Shown here: positions 1 to 10,954 of the stretch, in pieces
How the letters are laid out: the number at the start of each line of letters is the position of its first letter
Position numbering within the stretch: position 1 is the stretch's first letter
Assembly: GCF_014644495.1 (NCBI RefSeq)
Contig: NZ_BMKU01000005.1
Location: forward strand, 62,001-126,000
Direction: 5' to 3'
Length of the DNA stretch: 64,000 nt
From: Pseudarthrobacter polychromogenes
GTDB taxonomy: Bacteria; Actinomycetota; Actinomycetes; Actinomycetales; Micrococcaceae
Translations under genes and position numbers: made by a program
Notes under the pieces: generated by a model
What the model was told of the DNA's origin: nothing
Seen by the model: only the letters and a program-made list of their open reading frames with translations
Databases searched by the model: none

Positions 1-201
1 CCCAACTGGTGCACACTCTCGCGAAGCGACCAGGTGGAAATCCACAGCCAAGGACTGCCCATCGCATCAGGACGCATCGACATGCTCGCCCTCGACGGCA
101 GCCTCCTCTGGCTTCAGCAGGACGAGGGAAAAGGCCGCGCACTGTTCCTCCACAGTGACGGCCTGCGCGTTTACCGGCGCCCCGCACCCAGGAACGCGTA
201 G
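1..201 (+). CDS. Hypothetical protein, C-terminal part
   Basis: Frame 1 is open from the left edge to a TAG at 199-201, giving 66 codons of a protein whose start lies outside the window. The residues (for example GRIDMLALDGSLLWLQQDEGKG) read like a real small soluble protein with strong GC3 bias. I recognise no catalytic motif and do not assign a function. It overlaps a truncated gene on the opposite strand. Confidence 0.5.
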   Translation, partial: PNWCTLSRSDQVEIHSQGLPIASGRIDMLALDGSLLWLQQDEGKGRALFLHSDGLRVYRRPAPRNA

Positions 202-375
202 CGCCAGCCACCTTGCGGATGACCGGCGGAGGCCTTCAGTGAAGGCGACGGCGCCAACAAGATTCGCGGTCTGGAAGCCCTTGCCGGCCTTTAACCAGCC
301 CATGGAAACGGCCAGGTATGCGCTGAGAATCGCAGCCGCGCCGGCCCAGCCGGCGGTTTCCCACAGCAGTTCCAT
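67..375 (-). pseudogene. Truncated small membrane protein (CBU_0592-like N-terminus)
   Basis: The ATG at 375 is preceded on the minus strand by AAGGA five bases upstream. The first ~47 residues (METs of the type WETAGWAGAAAILSAYLAV followed by GKGFQTANLVGAVAF) match my memory of the small two-helix CBU_0592-type membrane proteins. The second helix expected after GAVAF is missing. The frame instead runs antisense through the neighbouring gene end, giving an Arg/Pro-rich tail. The simplest reading is a gene cut by a deletion near position 230. The family call is from memory. Confidence 0.35.
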
Positions 376-630
376 GGGGTCCTTTCAGGTGATGCCCGCG
401 CAGTATCCGGGCAGGGTCTTTGACAGTGATGAAAAGGGTTTGGTTTCGCCGGATGCCACTGCTCAATGAACGGACATCATCCAACACTGCGTTGACTCGA
501 GCCCTGTTCGGGCGAGGACCTCATGCCGGCTGGCGGCATAATCATACCCCGCAAAGAGGGGGCGTTTTACGCAGCCTCCGCGCCGTCAAAAGTCTGGACA
601 ACTCCCCCGCCAGGGAGCACCATCTGAAGG

Positions 631-1068
631 GTGACTACCGACCCCTACCTGCGCGAGCTCATGCTCCTGCGCCGGGTCAAGGACCGGATCGACCGGGAGT
701 ACGCGCAGCCCCTGGACGTCGAGGCCCTGGCCTGCGGTGTCCACATGTCCGCCGGCCACCTCAGCCGCCGGTTCAAGGCCGCGTACCAGGAATCGCCCTA
801 CAGCTACCTGATGACCAGGCGCATCGAACGGGCCATGGCGCTACTGCGCCGGGGTGACCTTTCCGTAACGGAGGTGTGCTTCGCCGTCGGCTGTTCCTCG
901 CTGGGGACCTTCAGCACGCGCTTCAGCGAACTGGTGGGGATGCCGCCCAGCGCCTACAAGCAGGAAGCGAAGAGCACGACTGCGGGCATCCCCGCGTGCG
1001 TGGCCAAACAGGTCACCAGACCGGTCAGGAATCGAGAAGCGCCCGCTCCCGAGCCGCAACTAGCATGA
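631..1068 (+). CDS. AraC-type HTH regulator (DNA-binding domain only)
   Basis: A 145-residue protein consisting almost only of an AraC/XylS double helix-turn-helix: residues ~20-115 hold LSRRFKAAYQESPYSYL and the second-helix signature VTEVCFAVGCSSLGTFSTRF, followed by a short disordered tail. There is no ligand-binding domain. The frame is closed by TGA at 625-627, so GTG 631 is the first possible start. The Shine-Dalgarno there is poor and ATG 661 is an alternative. Its TGA overlaps the ATG of the next gene (ATGA), so the two are translationally coupled. Together with the VOC and UvrA2-like genes it forms a set seen repeatedly in actinobacteria; control of that set is inferred. Confidence 0.85.
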   Translation: MTTDPYLRELMLLRRVKDRIDREYAQPLDVEALACGVHMSAGHLSRRFKAAYQESPYSYLMTRRIERAMALLRRGDLSVTEVCFAVGCSSLGTFSTRFSELVGMPPSAYKQEAKSTTAGIPACVAKQVTRPVRNREAPAPEPQLA

Positions 1069-1487
1069 CTGCCATGGACAACATCACCATCTCCTCAACC
1101 TTCCTTCCGCACACCGATCCCGATGCTTCCCTGGCGTTCTACCGCGACGCGCTGGGCTTCGAGGTCCGTAACGACGTGGGGCGCGGCACCATGCGCTGGA
1201 TCACGGTGGGCCCCGCGGGCCAGCCCGGCGTTTCCATCGTCCTGCACCCGCCGGGTGTGGACCCCGGCATCACCGATGACGAGCGCCGCACCATCGCCGA
1301 GATGATGGCCAAGGGCACCTACGCCACCGTGATCCTCTCCGCCCCGGACGTCGACGCCGCCTTCGCCAAGGTTGAGGCGAGCGGGGCCGACGTCGTGCAG
1401 GAACCGGTGGACCAGCCCTACGGAATCCGCGACTGCGCCTTCCGCGACCCCGCCGGGAACACCGTGCGGATCAACCAGCAGGCCTAG
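1065..1487 (+). CDS. VOC (glyoxalase/bleomycin-resistance fold) protein
   Basis: A 140-residue vicinal-oxygen-chelate protein. Two beta-alpha-beta-beta-beta modules are visible: LPHTDPDASLAFYRDALGF at the start and DVDAAFAKVEASGADVVQEP, then YGIRDCAFRDPAGNTVRINQ in the second half. The final FRDPAGN strand is typical of the family. Start at ATG 1065 (overlaps the AraC stop) or ATG 1074. Members either bind and sequester drugs or catalyse metal-dependent reactions; the substrate cannot be read from sequence. Its place between an AraC regulator and a UvrA2-like ATPase favours a role in tolerance to a DNA-damaging or DNA-binding compound (inference). Confidence 0.85.
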   Translation: MTAMDNITISSTFLPHTDPDASLAFYRDALGFEVRNDVGRGTMRWITVGPAGQPGVSIVLHPPGVDPGITDDERRTIAEMMAKGTYATVILSAPDVDAAFAKVEASGADVVQEPVDQPYGIRDCAFRDPAGNTVRINQQA

Positions 1488-1535
1488 GCTGATACCAACG
1501 ACGGCGACCGGAGGCTGCGCACGCGGCTTCCGGTC

Positions 1536-1569
1536 AGCGCAGCCCAACAGATAGCGCAGCCCAACAGAT
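1536..1569 (+). repeat. Perfect 17-bp tandem duplication before uvrA2-like gene
   Basis: The unit AGCGCAGCCCAACAGAT occurs twice head to tail at 1536-1552 and 1553-1569, directly 5' of the GGAG ribosome-binding site of the gene starting at 1579. It lengthens the leader by one unit. Confidence 0.95.
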
Positions 1570-1578
1570 GGAGACCCG

Positions 1579-3981
<2,403 letters not shown>

Positions 3982-4065
3982 GCAATATTCCGCCTGTACC
4001 GGCAGGAACCTCCGGATACCGGAGCACCGCATCACGCCGTGAAAGCGCCGCCCCAGCGTATGACT

Positions 4066-4093
4066 TTGGCAATAAGTAAAGTTGTGTTAGTTT
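4066..4093 (+). promoter_or_regulatory. Possible promoter of the small-ORF cassette
   Basis: TTGGCA at 4066-4071 and TAGTTT at 4088-4093 are 16 bp apart in an AT-richer stretch, about 50 bp upstream of the small ORF. The -10 is weak. No terminator stronger than a 6-bp hairpin (4010-4024) separates this region from the uvrA2-like gene. Confidence 0.3.
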
Positions 4094-4144
4094 CCTCGCT
4101 GAGGACGGCACGAGGTTGTTCTCATTAATTGATTGGGGAAATTA

Positions 4145-4225
4145 ATGCAGCTCAGGATCGAGAAGCCCAAGGAACAAAAGATCGATTTTGCCGTTCTTTA
4201 TGGCGGTAAAGCCACCACCATCTAG
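4145..4225 (+). CDS. 26-residue peptide, possible RiPP-type precursor or signal peptide
   Basis: ATG 4145 follows GGGGA with ideal spacing and opens 26 codons ending in TAG 4223-4225. The N-terminal half is charged (two Glu, one Arg, four Lys) and the C-terminal half ends DFAVLYGGKATTI. That is the leader/core layout of a modified-peptide precursor: charged leader, then a short aromatic and Gly/Thr-rich end. The next gene starts ~20 bp downstream, and an MFS exporter and an S9-like hydrolase follow. I recognise no known precursor family and no cyclase, radical SAM or YcaO enzyme is adjacent, so peptide maturation is only inferred. It could also be a leader peptide. Confidence 0.5.
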   Translation: MQLRIEKPKEQKIDFAVLYGGKATTI

Positions 4226-4245
4226 TTCCGTTGCAGGGGTGCCGG

Positions 4246-5625
4246 TTGCAGATCGGCACAACCAGCCTTACGGATGCTGCGACGTCCAACGAGCAGATCC
4301 GGTTCTTCCAGCACCAGCGGGCCCGACGAAGCTACATCAAAATTGCCCGATACGTCCGCGAAACCTTCGGTCCCATCGAAATAGACGTGACAGACGCTGA
4401 GGCCTTGGACCGGCCCAGCCGCGATTTCCTAGACGCGGCAGTTCGCGTGGGCGGCTGGTCAGTCCAACTGCGTTTTGACAGCGGCGGAAATGAATCCGTC
4501 CCTCATTTCTCGGCCGAGGAACAGTCCTTGCTGAACATGCTGTCACCGTCCGCGAGGACGGACCATGCGGGACAGATCGTCACCATGGCCTTCGACTACG
4601 TCAACTCAGGAGATGCATGGACAGCGCTGAACCTTGGACATCTGCTGCAGGAGGTTGAGCAGTCACCCCGGGTGTGGAACCTCCTGGCACTTGCGCACGC
4701 CATGGTGAACGAGACGGTCCAGGCCGAGTTCTATTACGACCGCTGGAGCACATCCAAAGAGCCTCTCGACGCAATCCGGGCCCTCTACGGAAAAGCCATG
4801 CTTTATGCCCGCCACCATCCGGACGGCCTTCGAAGTTTGACTCGTAGCGAGGAGTTGCTGAATGAGGCCTATGCCCTCATCCAGCAACTGGGCTCCCAAG
4901 AGCGCACCGAGGACCGCGTTGTCTTTGACGAGGTTTTCAACAGGAACGGCTATGCCCTCATACTCTTCCGCCGCGGCCACGTGGACGAGGCCATCACGCT
5001 CCTTCGCGAGGGCATCAAAAGGCTCACGCAGACCGGCGAAAAAGTGGCCATCCACCGATCCGTACTCATTTACAACCTCGCCCAGTGCTACAAGCAAACC
5101 GGAAACCTGACCGCTGCCATTGCCACCTACGCTGAACTCCTTGACGTTGACCCCCGCATGCCCGAATACCACTTGGAAGCAGCAAAATGCCACGCGTCGG
5201 CCGGAGACTTAGACGCCGCACTGGCTGCCTGCCGACAAGCAGTGGAATTGGATGACAGTCTCGCCTCTGCATGGGGCCTGATCGGGGTATACGAAGGGGA
5301 AATCGGTTCACATGGGGTAGCCGCGGACGCGCACGCTCGGGCCGCGTCCCTCGATCCCGCCTCTTACGTCCATCCCACCAATCTGGTTTACAGCCTCATC
5401 CTCGCGGACCGCGTCGATGAAGCCACCCAGCATGTTGACGGCTGGATCCACAGCACCCTGCCAAAGGAAGAAGCCGAACGCCGTGCATCGCTGAGCGCAG
5501 AGATTGCAATCCGGCACGACCGCTGCGCTGAGGCTCTGGAACTGATAGAAGCAGGACTCGCATTGTTCCCTGACTCCGACGTCCTGGCAGCAAACCGGGA
5601 AGCCCTTCTGGGCATGCACGTATGA
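4246..5625 (+). CDS. Tetratricopeptide-repeat protein of the peptide cassette
   Basis: About 459 residues. The first ~110 form an unfamiliar domain (RFFQHQRARRSYIKIARYVRETFG, IEIDVTDAEALDRPSRDFL). From ~120 on the protein is helical TPR; the clearest units are AIATYAELLDVDPRMPEYHLEAAKC and AALAACRQAVELDDSLASAWGLIG. No signal peptide or membrane helix. I prefer TTG 4246, which has AGGGG six bases upstream; the frame also opens at TTG 4231. Its TGA overlaps the ATG of the MFS gene (ATGA). TPR proteins act as protein- or peptide-binding scaffolds, so binding of the upstream small peptide is plausible but unproven. Confidence 0.75.
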   Translation: MQIGTTSLTDAATSNEQIRFFQHQRARRSYIKIARYVRETFGPIEIDVTDAEALDRPSRDFLDAAVRVGGWSVQLRFDSGGNESVPHFSAEEQSLLNMLSPSARTDHAGQIVTMAFDYVNSGDAWTALNLGHLLQEVEQSPRVWNLLALAHAMVNETVQAEFYYDRWSTSKEPLDAIRALYGKAMLYARHHPDGLRSLTRSEELLNEAYALIQQLGSQERTEDRVVFDEVFNRNGYALILFRRGHVDEAITLLREGIKRLTQTGEKVAIHRSVLIYNLAQCYKQTGNLTAAIATYAELLDVDPRMPEYHLEAAKCHASAGDLDAALAACRQAVELDDSLASAWGLIGVYEGEIGSHGVAADAHARAASLDPASYVHPTNLVYSLILADRVDEATQHVDGWIHSTLPKEEAERRASLSAEIAIRHDRCAEALELIEAGLALFPDSDVLAANREALLGMHV

Positions 5626-6811
5626 GCCTCGGATTGCGGGGACAACTGGGAGTCTTCACCGTTTTGTTTGCCGGTGGAATGTGGATGTCAAAAGTTGCAC
5701 AACCCCTCTATTTTGAGCAGATGAATGCGTTAGTAGCATTCGGTATTGGCTACGCCGTTATGGCAGTCGTAGGCGGGTTCTCTTTCGCATGGGGTGCCTT
5801 TGCAGACCGCTTTGGCGGCTTAAATGCTGTCCGCCTGGGAACGCTTCTATACGCTGTCGGAATTGCTGGCCGCCTTTCACGGACGTTATTCCGGTAGTGA
5901 TTTTCTCAGGGGTTGCAGGCGCAGGCGCATCCCTGGTTCTCGTAGCTATTAGGCCTTGGGTGCGATCCACAGCCTCCGATGAGGAAATTCCCAAAATTGT
6001 CGGAACCCGAAACCTCGGGAATCAGACGGGTCTCCTGCTGGGAACAGTCGGGGCTGCATCTATCTTCGCGTTGTCGGCAACCCAAGGGGACGGGGCGAAG
6101 ACCGTTTTGCTGATTGCCCCCGCACTCGTGGCAGCAGCGCTTGTGTGGGTGCTGCTCGCGCCGAATTCCCAAGCCCGCACTCTGCCGAACTCCGTGCCGG
6201 AAGAGGCAGACGAGGCCGCCGGTAAGAGGCGCTACAAGGCCTTGGCCGTAAAGCTGGCCGTCATCGGCTTGCTCTCTGGCTTCTATGTCAGTCTGGTGGC
6301 ACCTTATTTGCCGTTGATTCTCACCAATGGTGGCACCACCGCCGCGCAGGCAGCCTTGATCATGGCGCTCATGAGCGTCGCTCAAATCTGCGCCACCTGG
6401 ATCTTCTCCCGCTACAGCACCAGCAGCCGGCCCTTCGCGCTGTTTGCTGTGTCCGAGGTCCTTACCGGAGTCATTACGCTGGCTGCCGCGCTGGCCTTGG
6501 GGATGGGAGCTCCGTGGATAGCAGTTATCTTCATCGCGCGGGCTGCTTTCGTGTCGCTTGCCATCGCATCAGAGGAAACGATCCAATACGCCATTATCCC
6601 GGCCCAGGCAACAGGTTTTGTTTTCGGGATTTCACAAACTGCGTTCCTGGTTGGAGACACGCTTGGTGGCGTCCTCGGCGCCCCCCTTTGGCTCAACGCG
6701 GGCCCGGAGGGACTGCTGTTCACTGCTGGCGCAGTTACGTTGTTCAATGCAGTGCTTCTGCCTGCGCTTCTGCGCAGCGTTCGCAGCGAATCGACAGTGA
6801 AAGCGGCCTAA
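5622..6811 (+). pseudogene. MFS transporter interrupted by a -1 frameshift
   Basis: The first frame (5622-5897) encodes MFS helices 1-2 with the loop signature GAFADRFGGLNAVRLG and stops at TAG after GIAGRLSRTLFR. A second frame resumes within the same helix (FTDVIPVVIFSGVAGAGASLVLV) and continues through further membrane spans to TAA 6809-6811. Adding one T to the run at 5875-5877 joins them as GRLFTDVIPVVI, giving one ~396-residue, ~12-helix protein. It is therefore a broken gene, a base-calling error, or (least likely) programmed frameshifting. Its location between a TPR protein and a hydrolase suggests export of the cassette product. Confidence 0.8.
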
Positions 6812-6813
6812 TC

Positions 6814-8409
6814 ATGCCGGTCGAGTCCCTTTTCGAGGAGGACCACCTCGTCCCCATCGCACTTGTAGGCTCTACCCTCTTCACCTTCAGCCAACTCGAT
6901 GGGTGCCTCTACCGAATATCAAACCAGGGACAGGCTGAGCCCGGCGGGTATGAGCAGATATTATTGTCCGGCTTTTTGGCGCCCTTTTGTGTACCTGGCC
7001 ACCCTTTCGTCTATGACCTCATCCATGATTCGGCCACCTTGACGGTAAGGGAGTTTCCCCTTGTAGCAACGGGCCTGGGCCAACCCCGCGAGCGTGCCAT
7101 CCCGTCGCCATCTAATCAGACGCACCGCATTGCCAGCCTCATCCCAGATGCAGAAGAAGCGACACTACGCGTGGTTTTCGAGCCATTGACCGCAGCGGGG
7201 GACACTCTCCTCCTCGATCTGGGGTGTGGGGATCTGCGGCCGGTCGCACCCAGCCACGGCACACCAAAATGCATATTCGCTGACGGGACCCTGGTTGCCG
7301 AATCGGAGGTCGGGTGGAGCATGGTCCGCGACGGGAACAGTGTGGGGCATGGTGCCGGTTTGATCGTTGCCGCCGCATCCGAGTTCGTTGTTATTAAACG
7401 GTCGAATAAGTCCGGTGCCCGATTCTCCGTAGTCCGCGGCGCCGGCGAGGCGGAAATCGTGGCTCCGCCGGGCTGGTCCCTGATCTCTGTCGCTGCGTCG
7501 GACACGCGTATAACGGCCTATGGCATCCACGCAGAAAAGGGACAACACCTGCTGCATATGGACCCCTGCGACGATTGCTTCACGTTAGCTGAAGCTCAAT
7601 GCGGAACGTCCCAGGTTTTCGCCATGGGAGCGGCTACTGACCCGGTCATCCGGTCCACGGGTCTCGCAATCGGATCGTGCTGGCGGACCCAACGGGGCCT
7701 TATCGCCGGGATCGCCGCTGTAAGGAGGGAACTGACGGTGAGCCAGATCACCCCGGCCGGATTGCCGTGCGTTTACGTGCATGCCGAACAGCCGCCGCGT
7801 GGCCAGGAGCTCGTCGTCTGTCTTCACGGTGGCCCGGACAGCCACGAGCTCGACGACCTCAGATGGATTAACTGGCAGGCCGCGATTCGGGAAACGGCGA
7901 AGGCAGTCGCCGAGGTCATGGCCACGCGCAGAACGCCAGAGGTCTCCATTTTCGGCGTCAGTTTCGGAGCGTGGGTGGGCCTTCAGCTTGCCGAGCATGT
8001 CGAGCCGAGGCAGGTGGTTGCTATGTCTCCCATCATCAACCTCCAAGATCACCTTCAGCTACACGGGGACGAGCCGGAGTTCAGGAGGTGGGCGGCGGTT
8101 CGTTTCGGACCGACCGCGGGAGGGCCTGACGACGGCGAACAACACACCCGGAAATGCCCTGTGCGCGTGGTGGTCATCGCTCCGGACGAAGATGAAGTCG
8201 TGCTGCCGAGTTCCACCCGGAGATCCACGGACCGTGCAACAGTGCACGGACGGGAGTGGTCCCTGGTGCCGGTCCCGGGTCACCACTACCCGAGAACCTC
8301 CGCCGCAGCCGAGCATCGTTGGGCATCGTTGGTCAACGCCATTGTTCAGCGCCGTGACAGTAATAAACGAGCATTCAGCGCTATCGACGCAAGTACCGGG
8401 AGTTCCTGA
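6814..8409 (+). CDS. S9-like alpha/beta hydrolase, apparently with a shortened catalytic domain
   Basis: About 531 residues. ATG 6814 lies two bases after the MFS stop. Residues ~1-300 look like a beta-propeller-type N-domain. The C-terminal hydrolase part shows the oxyanion motif LHGGPDSHE, the nucleophile elbow FGVSFGAWVG, an acid in APDEDEVV and the catalytic His in GHHYP, as in prolyl-oligopeptidase-like S9 enzymes. Only ~45 residues separate HGGP from the nucleophile Ser, against ~80 in typical S9 members. The strand that normally carries an NYRGS-like motif is missing, suggesting an in-frame deletion. A peptidase that trims or hydrolyses the 4145 peptide is the contextual guess. Confidence 0.65.
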   Translation: MPVESLFEEDHLVPIALVGSTLFTFSQLDGCLYRISNQGQAEPGGYEQILLSGFLAPFCVPGHPFVYDLIHDSATLTVREFPLVATGLGQPRERAIPSPSNQTHRIASLIPDAEEATLRVVFEPLTAAGDTLLLDLGCGDLRPVAPSHGTPKCIFADGTLVAESEVGWSMVRDGNSVGHGAGLIVAAASEFVVIKRSNKSGARFSVVRGAGEAEIVAPPGWSLISVAASDTRITAYGIHAEKGQHLLHMDPCDDCFTLAEAQCGTSQVFAMGAATDPVIRSTGLAIGSCWRTQRGLIAGIAAVRRELTVSQITPAGLPCVYVHAEQPPRGQELVVCLHGGPDSHELDDLRWINWQAAIRETAKAVAEVMATRRTPEVSIFGVSFGAWVGLQLAEHVEPRQVVAMSPIINLQDHLQLHGDEPEFRRWAAVRFGPTAGGPDDGEQHTRKCPVRVVVIAPDEDEVVLPSSTRRSTDRATVHGREWSLVPVPGHHYPRTSAAAEHRWASLVNAIVQRRDSNKRAFSAIDASTGSS

Positions 8410-8504
8410 ACGCGGCACACGATTTCTCCGGCCCGTTCATCCTGCTCCACAGGCTGGGAGGCCGCCGTCTTTAACCGTATTTGTGGGGCAGGCTGGCCTA
8501 GGCT

Positions 8505-9083
8505 GTGGACATGTCAGCTAAGTACCGGTACGGCGTCGAAATCCTGCACCTGCTGGTGTCACCCGGGCACGCCTACTTCGGCCGGGCACGCGACGGCGCC
8601 GCCGATGTGCCCACCTTCGACGCCGGGAGCGCGGAAGTGGTGGCGGGCAAGGGCATTGTGGGCGACCGTTTCTTCGGCAAAGCGGCCCACATGGACGCTG
8701 CGGTGACACTGTTCGCCGTCGAGGCCCTCGAAGCCATGGCCGGGGAACTGGGCGCCGGACCGTTCGATCCGTTGGCCACCCGGCGGAACGTCATCCTCCG
8801 CGGAGCCCACCTGGCTCCGCTGCTCAACCAGGACTTCGCGCTGGAATCCGGCGGTTCCCGGGCTGAGTTCCACGGCGGCCGGCCCGCACATCCCTGCGCC
8901 TGGATGAACGCGGTGCTGGCCCCCGGCGCCCACGCATCAATGCGGGGCCGGGGCGGCATCCGCTGCCGGGCACTCTCAAGCGGAACGCTCCATCGCGGCC
9001 CGGCAGTACTGGTCAGCCCTGTTCCACTGGATCCGGAGCAGGCCGGCGTGCCCACCCTGCTGCGGCCAAGTCGGCTGCCGTAG
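8505..9083 (+). CDS. MOSC-domain protein
   Basis: About 190 residues; starts at GTG 8505 or ATG 8511. MOSC landmarks are GKGIVGDRFFGK near residue 48, the conserved Cys region HPCAWMNAVLAPG and the C-terminal MRGRGGIRCRALSSGTLHRGPAV. MOSC domains are beta-barrels that use a conserved Cys in sulfur or molybdenum-cofactor chemistry. A single stand-alone domain of this length could detoxify N-hydroxylated compounds like YiiM, but the substrate is unknown. It ends against the convergent MFS gene with no gap. Confidence 0.8.
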   Translation: MDMSAKYRYGVEILHLLVSPGHAYFGRARDGAADVPTFDAGSAEVVAGKGIVGDRFFGKAAHMDAAVTLFAVEALEAMAGELGAGPFDPLATRRNVILRGAHLAPLLNQDFALESGGSRAEFHGGRPAHPCAWMNAVLAPGAHASMRGRGGIRCRALSSGTLHRGPAVLVSPVPLDPEQAGVPTLLRPSRLP

Positions 9084-10262
9084 TTAGTCGTCCAGCCGAA
9101 CGCCGCGGAGCAGCAAAAGCGTCCCGCCCACTGCGGCCGCGGACGCCAGGAAAACCCCCATCGCGCCGACGCCTGCCGCTGCCACACCGATAACACTGGG
9201 AAGCACCACCTGGCCCACCCGGTTGCCGGCGAGCCGGAGGGCAAGCGCACGGCCGCGCTGCCCCGCGGGGGCCTGCGCCGACAGCCAGGACATGGTGAGG
9301 GGCTGGCCAATGCCAAGGCCCAGTCCGAGTACGGCCATGACCACAAAGAGCAGCAGTACCGGCATGGGAACCGCCATGGCGGCCAATGCGATGGTGGACA
9401 GCACCAGGCTGGCCACGAGCAGCCGCTTGCGCCCCAGCTTCCGGGAGACGTGCCCCAGCAGGATGCGGGACACCATTGAGAACACGGCGCGGACGGCGAG
9501 CAGGGCGCCCACCGTTGCCGCGCTGAGCCCACGTTCGGAGCCAAGCACCGGGAGGTAGACCATGGTCAGGTCCACCACGGCAAGGACGGTGGCGCTGGTG
9601 GCCAGGGCTCGCGCCACGCCTGGAGTCTTCAGCAGCGCGGCCACGTTGCCCTTGCCGCTGTTCGCCGGGGCTGCCGTTCCCTTCCTGGCGCTGACCGTTG
9701 CCGAGATGCCGAAGGTGGTCACCAGGAGCACCAGGCCCATGCAGGCCGAGAGGAGGAAGATCGCCTGGGTGTCGGGGCGGACGGCCGCGCCTCCCACCAG
9801 GGAGATGGCCAGGGGCCCCACCGCCTGCCCCAGGGACGCAGCGAAGGTGAGGTAGCCGAAGGCGGAATCCATCCGGGAGGCAGCCGCGTTGTTGGCCACC
9901 ACCGCCTGTTGCCCAACCACGCAGGTCAGCTGGCCGACGCCCAGGAGGGCGGTTCCGATGATCAGTGCGGCGATTGACGAACCCCACAGCAGCAGGAACA
10001 AGGCGCTGGCCAGGACGACGGCGGCACCGGCCGCCATGAGGCGGCGTTCACCCAGGCGGTCCACCAGGGCGCCTGTGGGGACGGCGAGCAGCAACGGGAA
10101 GACGGCGTAGCTGGCGGCCAGGAGACCCAGGGCAAAACCGGGAACGTCCAGCTCCAGCGCACGGTACGTGGCGGCCGGCCGCAGCAGGAAGGTCAGGGCC
10201 TGGATCAGCGTGGAATGGACCAGGAGGGCTGCAGTGGACCGGCGGCCCAGTTCGCCTATCAT
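9084..10262 (-). CDS. MFS transporter, drug/metabolite exporter type
   Basis: 392 residues with about 12 hydrophobic spans. The MFS loop motif between helices 2 and 3 is seen as GALVDRLGERRLMAAG, and a related HVSRKLGRKRLLVAS lies mid-protein. The ATG at 10262 overlaps the stop of the upstream GntR gene (ATGA), so the two are one transcript on the minus strand. The GntR regulator therefore probably controls its own operon and this transporter. Substrate is not predictable. Confidence 0.85.
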   Translation of the reverse strand: MIGELGRRSTAALLVHSTLIQALTFLLRPAATYRALELDVPGFALGLLAASYAVFPLLLAVPTGALVDRLGERRLMAAGAAVVLASALFLLLWGSSIAALIIGTALLGVGQLTCVVGQQAVVANNAAASRMDSAFGYLTFAASLGQAVGPLAISLVGGAAVRPDTQAIFLLSACMGLVLLVTTFGISATVSARKGTAAPANSGKGNVAALLKTPGVARALATSATVLAVVDLTMVYLPVLGSERGLSAATVGALLAVRAVFSMVSRILLGHVSRKLGRKRLLVASLVLSTIALAAMAVPMPVLLLFVVMAVLGLGLGIGQPLTMSWLSAQAPAGQRGRALALRLAGNRVGQVVLPSVIGVAAAGVGAMGVFLASAAAVGGTLLLLRGVRLDD

Positions 10263-10915
10263 GCAGTGGTGCCGGACATGGCCCGCACGGCTGCGTCACG
10301 CGCACCCATGACGTGGTCGAACGCGATCCTTGCAGCCCGGTCCGGGTCGCCGGCGGCCACGGCAGCCACCAGGGTCCGGTGCTGGGCCAGGGCCTGGTCC
10401 CGCCGTTCCTGCGTGCTGTTGGTGAAGTGCCGGTACCGCTCCATCTGGTTTGATATCTGGTCATGGAACCGCCGGGCCCACGAATTGCCGGCAATCCCGG
10501 CGATCTTTCCGTGCAGCGACATCCCCTGCTTCATCGCTTCATCGGCGAAGCCCACCATCGCAGCGTTGCGCTCAAGGATGCCTTCGAGTGCGTTGATGTC
10601 AGCCAGGGTGGCTTTGAGGCAGGCATTGCGCGCCATCAGCGATTCCATGGCCGCGCGGACTTCATACAGCTCGGAAATTGCCGCCTCATCCAGCGCCGGC
10701 ACCAGCACGCCGCCGGTCCGTTGCTGTTCCAGCAGGCTCTCCGAGATCAGCCGCCGGATGGCTTCCCTCAGCGGGGTGCGGCTCACCTGCAGTGCAGAGG
10801 CCATCGCGGGTTCGTACACGCGTTCACCCGGCTTCAGCTCCAGGCTGATGATCTGTCGCTTCAGCTCGGCATAGACGAAATCCGCCCCGGTATTGCGGGT
10901 GGTTGCACCAGACAT
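10259..10915 (-). CDS. GntR-family regulator, FadR/FCD type
   Basis: 218 residues. The N-terminal winged HTH covers ~15-75 (PGERVYEPAMASALQVSRTPLREAIRRL), followed by an all-helical FCD ligand domain with metal-site candidates around ELYEVRAAMES, LHGKIAG and AQHRTLVAAV. FCD regulators sense small carboxylates and usually repress. It is divergent from an SDR gene, and the short intergenic region holds a TTGTATACAA palindrome. It is likely to autoregulate and to control both directions. Confidence 0.9.
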   Translation of the reverse strand: MSGATTRNTGADFVYAELKRQIISLELKPGERVYEPAMASALQVSRTPLREAIRRLISESLLEQQRTGGVLVPALDEAAISELYEVRAAMESLMARNACLKATLADINALEGILERNAAMVGFADEAMKQGMSLHGKIAGIAGNSWARRFHDQISNQMERYRHFTNSTQERRDQALAQHRTLVAAVAAGDPDRAARIAFDHVMGARDAAVRAMSGTTA

Positions 10916-10954
10916 GTCGTTACCTCCGAAGCTACCCTAGCCCTTGGTGCATAC

